64,000 nt of DNA, from contig CAKMXJ010000021.1 in NCBI GenBank assembly GCA_928724745.1, positions 1 through 64,000 of the forward strand, written 5' to 3'. The stretch is from Anthracocystis setariae. Taxonomy: Eukaryota; Basidiomycota; Ustilaginomycetes; Ustilaginales; Ustilaginaceae. The notes under the pieces were generated by a model, which saw only the letters and a list, made by a program, of their open reading frames with translations, did no database searches and had not been told where the DNA came from. A program made the translations under genes and the position numbers. Shown piece by piece: positions 1 through 9,467 of the stretch (position 1 is its first letter; every line of letters starts with the position of its first letter).

Positions 1-75
1 CCTAACCCTAACCCTAACCCTAACCCTAACCCTAACCCTAACCCTAACCCCTAACCCTAACCCTAACCCTAACCC
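1..75. repeat. Telomere tract (CCCTAA)n
   Basis: About twelve CCCTAA units run from the first base, with one unit carrying an extra C near 48-52. The G-rich strand therefore ends in TTAGGG, the usual repeat of filamentous fungi and smuts. The C-rich strand reads into the window, so this is the left end of a chromosome. The tract is short, either because the assembly is clipped or because the telomere is short. Confidence 0.95.
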
Positions 76-370
76 TTTGAACCCCTGCAGCACCGCAACC
101 ACTTGCAATTTCACCACTCTTGACATGTGTACAGCCTCTCTATAGGTTCTTCTAGCTGTTCCACACATTGCCTCCACCCTTCCTCTGCTTTGAAAAAAAA
201 ATATTCTTCCCCGAGAGAATTCTGCCGTCAACTTCAAATGCCCATATCTCCGTCGATAGGTTAAACTTTAACCCAAACTCAACGGCTTCTGGCGGCTCTT
301 GGACAGCTCTACAACTCTCATTAGTACAGATTTGATGATGAATTTCATGGTCGCTGAGGAGAGCCTTGTA
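75..370 (+). repeat. Telomere-associated repeat, copy 1
   Basis: This ~296-base unit is repeated almost base for base at 8246-8542 in the same orientation, with scattered substitutions in the middle of the unit. It starts directly at the telomere tract (CTTTGAACCCCTG) and ends at GAGCCTTGTA. It has no convincing reading frame. The position beside the telomere and the second internal copy fit a subtelomeric telomere-associated sequence. A short non-autonomous element that inserts in telomeric repeats is the alternative. Confidence 0.85.
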
Positions 371-385
371 ACCCTAAACCCCTAA
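369..385 (+). repeat. Degenerate interstitial telomeric tract 1
   Basis: The bases read as two to three imperfect CCCTAA units (ACCCTAAACCCCTAA). The tract sits exactly between the end of the telomere-associated repeat and the first in-frame codon of the truncated integrase frame, which opens at 386 just after a TAA. It looks like the scar of a healed chromosome end or of an insertion into telomeric DNA. Confidence 0.65.
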
Positions 386-1762
386 GACACACGCTCAGCC
401 AAGATTGCCAGCGAACAGTCGCTTTCAGTGGAACACTTGCGTTTCATGGTGATGACACAATGTCACGACGGCATCACCGCCGGCCATCCAGGTCGGGATG
501 CAACGTTATCGCTCACCCAGCGGCATTACTGGTGGCCGGGAATGCGTGCTTGGATCGCCGATTACGTAGCGAGCTGCCCTGTCTGCGCTCGCTACAAGGC
601 ACCCCGTCATTGGCCGTACGGCCTGCTCAAGCCGTTGGCCACTCCCTCAAGACCATGGGGATCGGTATCCATGGACTTTATCGAGGGCTTGCCACTCTCC
701 GACGGCTACGACTCGATTCTTGTCGTCGTCAATCGGCTTACCAAGCTCGCGGTGCTCACGCCGACGGTCAAAACCGTCACATCGGCTGGCACTGCTGAGC
801 TCCTCCAGCAACACGTGTTCCGCCGGTTTGGAACACCCGATCATATCGTTTCTGACCGCGGTCGTCAGTTCATCTCCGCGGTCTGGAAACGGTACACCGA
901 TTTCCACGCCATCCAGCACTCGCTGTCGACGGCGTATCATCCTCAAACAGACGGTCAGACGGAGCGAGTCAACCAAGTCGTTGAGCAGTACCTCCGTATG
1001 TATTGCAATTTCGAGCAGGACAACTGGGCCTCGCTACTAGCCAATGCCGAGTTCGTCTACAACAATGCGGTACATAGCAGTCTCGGCGTCTCACCCTTCT
1101 TTGCGTGCTACGGGTGGAACCCCAAAATGCATCCTGAAGTACCAGAACGTGCTGGCGTGCTCGACCCTCAACGAGCGGAGTTCGCTCGTTCAGAAGCAGA
1201 CCTCACAGCTTATCTACAAGACCAAGTACGATTGGCTCAAACTCGTGCTGTCGAGCAGTACAACAAGAAACGCCTCGACGTCGAGTTCAAGGTTGGTGAA
1301 CTTGTCTACGTCAATCGACGCAATTGGAAGACTCGTCGACCGAGTCCCAAGCTCGACACTCGCTTCGCTGGGCCATACCCCATCACCGAGCGCATCGGCG
1401 CCAGAGCGTACCGCCTTCAGTTGCCGGCGTCGCTTCGCGTTCATGATGTCTTCCACGTCTCGATGCTCGAGAAGTTGAGGTCCAGCAAGCTCGAGGGTAG
1501 GGATGAGCGTGTGGCAGTGCCACATCTACATGACGAAGACCTTGAGTACGAGGTCGAAGCTATCGCAGGTCGCCGTACCATCGCTGGACGGCTCCAATAT
1601 CGCGTCCTTTGGAGGGGCTACCCTGAGGAACAGGCCTCCTGGGAGTACGTCGAACTTCTGGCCTGCCCCGATCTCATCCAGGAGTATGAGGAAAAGCGGG
1701 GGGGACGACCTCCTCGAGTAGCGGGGCGGCGGCAATCGAATTGGATATCCGACCGCGCTTGA
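386..1762 (+). mobile_element. Ty3/gypsy chromovirus integrase with chromodomain, 5'-truncated
   Basis: This is the 3' part of pol from an LTR retrotransposon; integrase inserts the cDNA copy into the genome. The frame is open from 386 and matches integrase from about 428, but no ATG fits and protease, RT and RNase H are missing, so it is a relic. Numbering from 428: an HHCC zinc region (H13, H20, C50, C53), then the catalytic triad D83, D143 and E179 with exactly 35 residues between the last two (motifs MDFIEG, SDRGRQF, HPQTDGQTER). A GPY-type segment lies near residues 325-365, and a chromodomain at about 372-425 (YRVLWRGYPEEQASWE). The chromodomain defines the chromovirus lineage and is thought to steer integration to marked chromatin. 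The frame carries no stop or shift across its ~460 codons, so the insertion is probably recent. Confidence 0.9.
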
Positions 1763-1959
1763 CAATTTGGCGGCGTGATGCTGGTTATTCGGCCGCTGTG
1801 AATTGACCGCGGTGTGGTGGCATAGGCGATTGGCCGCCATCGACACCCGTCGCCACACACTCACACTCTTTTCTCAAATCTCAAAGACATCACGACCAAT
1901 TCATAAGGTTTTCAAGCACAACAGAAGACAACAGAAACGACTTTGATTGCTAACGACAG
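1763..1959. other. Spacer between integrase and antisense gene
   Basis: These 197 bases separate the two convergent reading frames of the retroelement. No repeat, LTR edge or polypurine tract is evident. The spacer probably holds the 3' ends of both transcripts. Confidence 0.4.
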
Positions 1960-3559
1960 CTAGCGGAAGATCTCAGGGCGGTGGTACCGCACCTCCTCTT
2001 CGTCGTCACCACGGCTCTCCACGAACCAGCCAAGACCCTCGAAGTTCGATTCCTCCTCCATGACTTCACACGGCAGGTACTGGCCAAGCAAGGAGCGGTT
2101 CTCACGGTGGTATCGGGTTAGAGCCTCACGCACCTGTGTCCCGATTGTGCCCTCCATCGAGAAGGCATCGCGAGCGTCGAGGTGGAAGGTTCGCTCCTTG
2201 AACCAGTCCACCAGGCGGTCGCGACGCCGCACCATGCCCAAGCCGGGGCCACCAGGGTACGAGAGGTGGGCACGCACCACAGCCCGCTCGTTTGTGCTCA
2301 ATGTTGAGTGAGGGCTATCGCCGACGTACTCGTGGCATGTGGCGCGCCAGATCGTACGGCCGCCACACTTCTTCTTGGTCGTCAGGCAGTGGCAGCATGA
2401 CGACGCTGCGGGTCGGGGGCGAGGTCCGGTTGGGTCACCATAAGTGACCGGAAAGCATCTAGCGAAATCAAGAAAAGAAGAGGCAGGCTGTCAGTGCCGT
2501 CCGAGCCATTCATGTCGAAAGTGTTACTTACGGTACATCGAGATCCGCACAGTGCTGGCAGCTGTAGTTCGGCCACGGCGAACTACCCTCAGTCAAGCGG
2601 CGCACCATCGTTCGGTGCAGCCATACCTTGCCGGCATCGTCGAGCTGCCACTCGCGGTCCCAGGCCTCGTTGGCAATCGCGATGAGTAGAGCAGGGGCGG
2701 TGTATCGCTCTGTCCACTCCAGCATCTCGACCAGAGAGGGTTTACGAGGACCAGTGCGTGACAGCACCACGTCCTCGGGCCGACGAATGGGGGGCGGGCC
2801 GATTTCAGGAGTTCGGCGGCCAGGAGATCCTAGTGGCAGACCGATTTCAGGCGTGTGGGCGAGCCGAGGACTGGCAACCGCCCCAGCGTCATAGACCGGC
2901 GAACGAGACTCCATGGGCGGCGAGGCCGGCGTCAGACCGTGCTCGTGAAGCTGCGCGCTTGTCATTGCACGCAGCTCCTCGGCTGTAAACGTCCCCGGGG
3001 AGGTGAGAACTTGCGCAGGAGGGGAGGATGGTACGTACAGCTCCGGGGAAGTACGCACGTAAACAGGCGAACGAGGCGGTGAGATCGACCCACTCGATGA
3101 CGGCGATCGCGACGATGGGCCAAGGAACAACAGTACCAATGGCGAACCGACCACACAAGATGTCATCCGGACATGTGGCGGGGTCAGGGCGATTGGCACA
3201 ACAACACCAGTAGGTGCCGCGATTGCGTCGGACGTGGCAGCAACAGGGGCAATAACCACGGAGTCGGAGGCAGCAGCAACATCTACGGCCATGGCGGTTG
3301 GTGCGGCAGCAGCAGCAGTCACGGCCACTGCAGCCGGTGGAGCTACAGCGGCAGCCACAGTCACGGTATCGGGCGCGTCAACCGCAGCGGCGACGACGAC
3401 GACAGCAGGCGTGATGACGCTATTGGACTCCGCCGAGGCTTGACTAGCGCCGGACGACGAGTCGGAGTGTGGATCGGCATCGGGCGGTGGTTTGGCCAGC
3501 CGAGCCGACCGACGCGAAGGGACAGCAGGCGCAGCCGAGGGGTTCTTCTTGGGCGCCAT
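1960..3559 (-). CDS. Antisense spliced gene in the chromovirus, Zn2Cys6-like cluster protein
   Basis: Two exons (3559-2532 and 2458-1960) flank a 73-base intron with a GTAAGT donor and a CTAG acceptor; together they encode 508 aa. The start is the ATG at 3559 (MAPKK, then a basic PSRRSARLAK stretch). Residues ~40-330 are low-complexity Ala/Pro/Ser with a few conserved patches (SLVEMLEWTERY). Splicing completes a cysteine cluster: CX2CX6C at the exon junction (third Cys in exon 2), 19 residues, then CX2CX6C with lysines (CCHCLTTKKKC). This resembles fungal Zn2Cys6 DNA-binding clusters, though the linker is longer than canonical. The C-terminus is acidic and has no recognised domain. The gene lies between the integrase and the polypurine tract/3' LTR, on the opposite strand to the element. 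A partial second copy sits beside a second LTR, so it travels with the element. The function is unknown; a DNA-binding or regulatory role is inference only. Confidence 0.7.
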
Positions 3560-3690
3560 TGTGGATGGTGACGAAGTGGTTCTGGGAGTGATGATGGTAG
3601 CTCAGGTGGTCTTCTCACTCAGCCGCTAACGAGCTCACAGCGGTTAGAAGATGCGCAGCCCATTTCATTTCACCTCGCAGGAGCTCGGTT

Positions 3691-3706
3691 CTCGGAAGGG
3701 GGGTAA
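3691..3706 (+). other. Polypurine tract before LTR A
   Basis: The run GGAAGGGGGGTAA abuts the LTR start TGTCAC. This is the expected position of the plus-strand primer site of an LTR retrotransposon, and it fixes the element orientation as plus, like the integrase. The same tract stands before LTR B at 5301-5316. Confidence 0.75.
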
Positions 3707-4818
3707 TGTCACGGGCGGCGATGCCGGGGCGGCGGAAAACTAGTTTTTCGACCGCCTTCAGTTTGAGCGCGGCTAGGTAAGTGGTTGATTGGCCGTCGTC
3801 GCAGTCGGAGGAGAGGAGGTAAGCTGCCGGCAGTGCGTCGTACCGAGCATTGTTGTTACCATAGGCAGCGAAGTCGAAGCGGTGGAAAAACCGTTTCGCG
3901 GCCGCCGTCAACGCGAGCGCGGCTCAGAAAGTTATTTTTGGCCGCTTTTGCTCATAGTGGTCGGATCGCGGCTGTTCAACGTCGCAGAGACGCCGGATCG
4001 CGACAACACCACCTCGAGGCGAGCAGCAGTTGAGGGACACCATCCCAGGCGCTCTCAGAGGCTTGGAGGTGATCAGCCGCCTGTACCACGGCCAGAACAA
4101 GCACACACGCAGGCCGTGCAGCTAGACAATAGGCTAGCGCCGGATCGGCCTTGCCATAGGGGTTTGGAGCGGTCCTACTTAATGTCTCCTCATCTGCTTC
4201 GAAGTGGATGAGCTCCTCATCCACTCTACTTCTTACAACACCAGTCTTCAGCTCAGTATCTATTCTTAACGACGTCTTCACAATCATTCAGTTTCTAGTT
4301 TAGTAAGTTGCAATACAGTAGCATTGCAGCTTCCTCGCGTGCCTCCGTTCAAGTCGGAGAACAGCTAGACCTCGTCGGTACGTGTACCGACACCGCAGCG
4401 CGTAAACGCTGCTTACACGCTGTCACCGAGACGGCAGGCTCTTAGCCGTCTCTCTAACAGCTTGGTGATCACGTCCAGTGTCCACCTAGCTAACCAACCA
4501 GCCTTCTGTCTTGTCAAGAGCGCTCGCGAGACACCAGGCTATCACGCCGTAACACCGAGTACGCCGTGCTGCCTCTGAACGGAGCGCCAACAGCGTCAGT
4601 CGGTAATAGGACGAACGCGGTCGAGAAACTCACACTCCGCCGCTGCGGGATCGAGTGCGGCTTAATAGTCCTCATCGGGCCGCCGGCGTACCTGCGCAAC
4701 CCACCTCGTACTTCTCAGTTGCACAGGCGTATATCACAAACTCGGCGGCCCAGCCCCGCAGGACCGCACCGCTTTCGAGACGAGATCGGCCTATTTACCA
4801 GGCGCCCGACCGCTGACA
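3707..4818 (+). mobile_element. LTR A (3' LTR of the chromovirus)
   Basis: This 1112-base unit begins TGTCA and ends TGACA (TG...CA with 5-base inverted ends). It is nearly identical along its length to 5317-6426, with substitutions and small length differences mainly in the first ~350 bases. A polypurine tract precedes it, so it is the 3' LTR of the element whose integrase is at 386-1762; the 5' LTR has been lost. The middle (about 4180-4360) looks like a pyrimidine-rich transcription start region on the plus strand. The base sequence after it belongs to a second copy of the element's antisense gene, which suggests nested insertion. Confidence 0.85.
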
Positions 4819-5170
4819 GAGGGGTCACGGCGACTGGCTCGGGGACACCAGTAGGGGACGCAACGGCGTCGGAAGCAGCAACAACGGTAGTCACGGCCAC
4901 TGCGTCTGAAGCGGCGGAAGAAGCAGCCTTGTCCAATGCGCCAGATGGGACGGCAGCAGGGACCGCAGCCGTGGTGTCGGGCGCGTGATCAGTGGCAGAG
5001 GCGACGACCAGGACCGCAGGCGTGACAGGACTGGCAGAAGCCGCCGGGGCGTTACTGGAGCCGGGCGACGAGTCGGAGGGGGTATCCGTATCGGCCGGCA
5101 TCTTGGCAAGCCGAGCCGATCGACGCGACGGAACGGCAGACGCAGGCGGGGTCTTCTTCTTGGGCGCCAT
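4819..5170 (-). pseudogene. Antisense zinc-cluster gene, truncated second copy
   Basis: From the ATG at 5170 the frame encodes the same MAPKK...PSRRSARLAK start and Ala/Pro-rich region as the complete copy at 3559. It stops matching at 4818, where LTR A begins; the frame then runs on into LTR sequence by chance. About 117 codons survive, and the exon with the cysteine cluster is absent. This is the 3'-proximal remnant of a second element. Confidence 0.75.
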
Positions 5171-5300
5171 GGTGCTGATGGCGACGAATGGGGCTGGAGG
5201 TGATGATGGTAGTTCTCAGACTCATCACTCAGCCGCCGTCGAGCTCACAGCGGCTGGAAGATGCGCAGCCCATTTCATTTCGCCTCGCCGGAGCTCGGGT

Positions 5301-5316
5301 CTCGGAAGGGGGGTAA
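5301..5316 (+). other. Polypurine tract before LTR B
   Basis: The run GGAAGGGGGGTAA sits directly before TGTCAC, identical to the tract before LTR A. It shows that LTR B too is a 3' LTR in plus orientation. Confidence 0.7.
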
Positions 5317-6426
5317 TGTCACAGGCGGCGAAGCCCAGGCGGCGGAAAACTCGCCTTTCGGCCGCCCTCAGCTCAAGCGCGGTCGATAGAGTCATACTCG
5401 GACGCCCGGGCATTGGAGGAGAGGAGGTATGATGCCGGCATTGCGGCGTATTGAGTAGCGTCGATACTCACGGGGCAAAGTTGGAGCGGTGGAAAACACG
5501 CTTCTCGGCCGCGCTCGTAGTGAGTGCGGCTCTAAGAATCTCTTTCGACCGCTTCTCTTCATAATAGTCGGATTGCGGCTGTTCGACATCGCAGAGACGC
5601 CGGATCGCGACAACACCGTCTCGAGGTGATCAGCAGAGGAGGGACACCATCTCAGGCGCTCTCAGAGGCTTGGAGGTGATCAGCTGCTTGTACCACGGTC
5701 AGTACATGCGCACACGCAGGCCGTGCAGCTAGACAATAGGCTAGCGCTGGATCGGCCTTTCCATAGGGGCTTGGAGCTGTCATACTTAATGTCTCCTCAC
5801 CTGGCTCGTAGTGGATGAGCTCCTCATCCACTCTACTTCTTACAAACACAGTCTTCAGCTCAGTATCTATTCTTAACGACGTCTTCACGATCATTCCAGT
5901 AACTAGTTTAGTAAGTTGCAATACAGTAGCATTGCAGCTTCCTCGCATGCCTCCGTTCAAGTCGGAGAACAGCTAGTCCTCGTCGGTACGTGTACCGACA
6001 CCGCAGCGCGTAAACGCTGCTTACACGCTGACACCGAGACGGCAGGCTCTTAGCCGTCTCTCTAACAGCTTGGTGATCACGTCCAGTGTCCACCTAGCTA
6101 ACCAACCAGCCTTCTGTCTTGTCAAGAGCGCTCGCGAGACACCAGGCTATCACGCCGTAATACCGAGTACGCCGTGCTGCCTCTGAACGGAGCGCCAACA
6201 GCGTCAGTCGGTAATAGGACAAACGCGGTCGAGAAACTCACACTCCGCCGCCGCGGGATCGAGTGCGGCTTAATAGTCCTCATCGGGCCGCCGGCGTACC
6301 TGCGCAACCCACCTCGTACTTCTCCGTTGCACAGGCGTATATCACAAACTCGGCGGCCCAGCCCCGCAGGACCGCACCGCGCTCGAACCGAGATCGGCCT
6401 ATTTACCAGGCGCCCGACCGCTGACA
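5317..6426 (+). mobile_element. LTR B (3' LTR of a second element copy)
   Basis: This 1110-base unit is homologous to LTR A and has the same TGTCA/TGACA ends. The ~146 bases before it, holding the polypurine tract and the antisense gene leader, also match those before LTR A. Its right edge at 6426 breaks the C2H2 reading frame on the minus strand. The bases just outside are CGTGT, the candidate target-site duplication; the partner copy on the left is not available. Confidence 0.85.
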
Positions 6427-7542
6427 CGTGTCCACCTTGACTCCAACATCAAACACATTGAGTGCACGCATTGGATGCTGGCTCAGCATGGCTGGATCCA
6501 TGAACCGGTCTATAGGTGTCTTGAAACCGTATGCTGCCATGCGTACACTCTCACAGCCAATTTCCTGCAACGCTTCCACCACAATACCAACATCCATCCT
6601 CAGCTCACCAAAGGTGACTGACAGTGGGTAGTGAGACGGTATCACAACTGATTGTTGAGGTGGTTGCTGAAGGTGTGCGATGAAAGGAAGCTTGAAGCGT
6701 GGTTCAAACCGCAAGACCACCTTGAGCTCTGCAAAATAGACCCAGTCCTTGAATGCATCAAGGTCTTTGAAGTCTGGTACACGTCCAATCAAAGACAAAA
6801 TTGCACCAGGAGGATATATGCATAATAGATCAGCTGGAAAAATGGTGACTGCAAAAGAGTCTACATCTCTGGCCAGCTCCGTATCCCAGTCATGTACTGG
6901 TGACAGGTCAGGAATGGGTCCCAGTGCTGGAAGCTCTGGTACAGCCATATCCATCAGCATAGCTGGACCACTGCTGCTTTCTTCCTCTGTTACGGTGGGC
7001 AGCAACACTACAATGCCATCCTCTGGCATGTTGTCAATGTCCTGATTTGGGTCGGTGTCTGGCTGAAGCGGTGCTGGGTCAGGCTCTGCTGACGGAGGCA
7101 GATAGGGGAGTGTGTCTCCATCCTCTGACTCTGCTGCTCTGTCTGTGATTGCTGAGAGTGCTGGAGAGGGAGTGCAGTCTGCTGGCACCTCAGCCCAGGT
7201 TGGAATTTCCTGAATTTCAGGCACTGGGCAAGAAGACGCGTCTGGCAGGAAATTACCCTGAAATTCCAAGTCCAGTTCAGGGTTGAGCCTTGGTGGCAGT
7301 GGCTCTGCCTCTGGCTGAGCCACAACTGACTGACTCTGTCCGCTCTGGCATTTTCTGATCCCCTGGTGCGTCTTCAGAGCAGTGACATTCAACACCACCT
7401 GACCGCAGCTGCAGGCAACCAGACCAACTGCTGCTGCTGCTTCCTGACTGACCTGCTCACCACGATGTGCCTTGCGGATGTGGTTGGTGATGTTGGTTGC
7501 TGCATAGCTGAATGAACAGACTGGACAGCTGATTTGTGCCAT
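6427..7542 (-). pseudogene. C2H2 zinc-finger reading frame, cut by LTR B
   Basis: The ATG at 7542 (MAQISCPVC) opens a 372-codon frame that is interrupted by the LTR at 6426, so the C-terminus is lost. The N-terminus has a C2H2 finger (CX2CX12HX4H, residues ~5-26), followed by a second Cys/His cluster (CSCG...H...C, residues ~50-71). A long Pro/Glu/Asp-rich acidic stretch follows, and then a more globular part with no family I recognise. N-terminal C2H2 fingers followed by linker are common in ORFs of non-LTR retrotransposons, and tandem repeats lie upstream as in such 5' UTRs. An unrelated subtelomeric gene is equally possible. The sequence is intact up to the LTR edge. Confidence 0.55.
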
Positions 7543-8245
7543 GGTGAGTGAGTGAGTGAAGGTGCTGAAGGAGCACCGCACTGGCTGGCTTGGATTTGTA
7601 GTTGACTGTCCCTCCAGTTGAAGTAGACCGTCCCTTGGCTTGAAGGAGACCGTCCTTCCGTTTGAAATGGACTGTTCCTGCTTTATATCAGACCGTCCTT
7701 GAATTTCCATCAAAATTCACACAAGATTGTAGTGGTCCATCCTCTGTATTTGTAGTTGACTGTCCCTCCAGTTGAAGTAGACCGTCCCTTGGCTTGAAGG
7801 AGACCGTCCTTCCATTTGAAATGGACCGTTCCTCCTTTGTATCAGACCATCCTTGAATTTTCTTTGAAATTCACGCAAAATTGTAATAGACCGTCCTCTG
7901 GCTGAATACAGACGCGTCAAATTTCTGAATTTCTTTTTGAATTCACCAGACCCTTTCTGGCCAGCCCAAGCCTTTGACGTGACTGGAACCCTAAACTTGA
8001 AGTGCAGGAAGTACAGTTCAAGCTTGGTCCAAACTATACTTGGCACATACTTCAACTTCAAGTCACCCAGCTTGGACTCCATCAGAACACCCCAGCCAGC
8101 ATCCAAGTTTGAACTTCAACCCTCAGTCAACCTACCCTCAACTTCGGTCAACCCCACCCTCAACTTTGGTCAACCCTACTTGGACCCCATCTTCAAACCT
8201 GGGTTGACCGAACTTGGACCTAGGTTCAAGGTACCTTGGTGTCAA
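7543..8245. repeat. Repeat-rich leader: 154-base duplication and 22-base units
   Basis: A 154-base unit is tandemly duplicated at 7594-7747 and 7748-7901 at roughly 90 percent identity. Inside each unit a motif like AGACCGTCCTT recurs every ~25 bases. At 8134-8155 and 8156-8177 there are two near-identical 22-base units (ACCCTCAACTTYGGTCAACC), with weaker copies on either side. No gene is seen. The position upstream of the C2H2 frame suggests a promoter or 5' leader of that element. Confidence 0.7.
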
Positions 8246-8542
8246 CTTTGAACCCCTGTAGCACCGCAACCACTTGCAATTTCACCACTCTTGACATGTG
8301 TACAGCCTCTCTATAGGTTCTTCTAGCTGTTCCACACATTGCCTCCACCCTTCCTCCTCTTTGAAAAAAAAATATTCTTCCCCAACAGAATCCTGGCTGG
8401 CAACTTCAAATGCCCGTATCTCCGTCAATAGGTTAAACTTTAACCCAAACTCAACGGCTTCTGGCGGCTCTTGGACAGCTCTACAACTCTCATTAGTACA
8501 GATTTGATGATGAATTTCATGGTCGCTGAGGAGAGCCTTGTA
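8246..8542 (+). repeat. Telomere-associated repeat, copy 2
   Basis: This is the internal copy of the repeat at 75-370, in the same orientation, starting CTTTGAACCCCTG and ending GAGCCTTGTA. It marks either a former chromosome end or a second insertion of the same unit. Confidence 0.85.
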
Positions 8543-8553
8543 AACCCTAACCC
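8541..8553 (+). repeat. Interstitial telomeric tract 2
   Basis: The bases TAAACCCTAACCC form about two CCCTAA units at the junction of the repeat copy with the truncated recombinase frame. The arrangement mirrors 369-385. Confidence 0.6.
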
Positions 8554-9467
8554 AGTACTACTCCGCCTGCTCAGCTTTCCAAGCCTTCTGTTTCCGTCAT
8601 TTTGGTCCCAACCACACCAGCCTCCCGGCCTTGGGCCTCGCCCTCATGGAATGGATTGCAGCGCTCAGCCAACAAGATTGCTCGTATCACGCCATCCAAT
8701 GGCGCCTCACGGCCCTCAACTCTTGGCACACCAACCTGGGGATCGACGCGAGTGCATTCTCCGAGCGCCGGGTCCGACGCACCCTCCGTGGTTTCAAACA
8801 CCTCCATGGTGTCAGATCGACAGGTCAGAAGTTTCCCATCACGTTGCCGGTCCTTCACAGCCTCCTTGACGCCCTCTCGCGGGACTTCAGCCTCACCGCC
8901 GCGGAGCACGCCGCCTTCACCTCCGCCTTCACCCTCGCCTACACCTGCTTCCTGCGGTGTGGCAAATTCACCTGGTCTCAGTTCGACCCCGCCTCCACCC
9001 TGCAGGTCTCGTCGGTCAGTTGGTTTGACACCTACGCCGTTGTCCGCCTCCCTCGCTCAAAAACCGATCCCTTCGGGAAAGGCACGGACTTGGTCATCCC
9101 TCGCCTCGACGGCCCGGCGTGCCCGTACGCCGCCTTACGTGGCGTCTGTGTTGGCTGCTTGCCCCGGTCTCCGCTCTTCGGGCTTGGCGATGGCTCTGCG
9201 CCCTTCACTCGGTCTCGATTCATTGCCGTCCTCCGCAGTCTGCTCACCCAACTTGGTCTGCCCGCCTCGGCCTATGCAGGTCACTCTTTCCGGCGGGGCG
9301 CCGCCTCTTGGGCCGCACACACAGGCGCCCCTCCTGCAATCATCCAAGAGCTTGGTCGCTGGAATTTGGACTGCTATAAGCGATACATCGACAGACCGTC
9401 CGAAGACTGGGGCCGCATGGCCGTCACCTATCTCTTTGGTGCCCCTAGCACCCGCGCAACGTTGTGA
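8544..9467 (+). mobile_element. Tyrosine recombinase, 5'-truncated (Crypton/Ngaro-like)
   Basis: The frame is open from 8544, directly after the telomeric tract, with ATG at 8646; upstream in-frame residues already look like coding sequence, so the true N-terminus is missing. It encodes a DNA breaking-rejoining enzyme of the tyrosine recombinase family. Visible elements are a helical core-binding region, the first Arg in CFLRCGKFTW, a Lys in RSKTDPFGKG, the box II motif GHSFRRGAAS (HxxR), and the Trp plus nucleophile Tyr region GRWNLDCYKRYI near the end. The usual Glu after the first Arg is Lys here. Such enzymes belong to Crypton DNA transposons or to DIRS/Ngaro retroelements; no reverse transcriptase is nearby, so the class cannot be settled. 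The stop is at 9465-9467. Confidence 0.8.

Noticed and set aside
390..410. Similarity of CGCTCAGCCAAGATTGC to bases near 8662-8681 in the recombinase
   Set aside because: The match is short, ends abruptly and the reading frames differ; chance or microhomology is enough to explain it.
3707..6426. Reading the 1.1-kb repeats as 5' LTRs of minus-strand elements, with the MAPKK gene as gag
   Set aside because: The polypurine tract lies directly before TGTCAC on the plus strand, and the integrase on the left is also plus; both fix a plus orientation with the MAPKK gene antisense.
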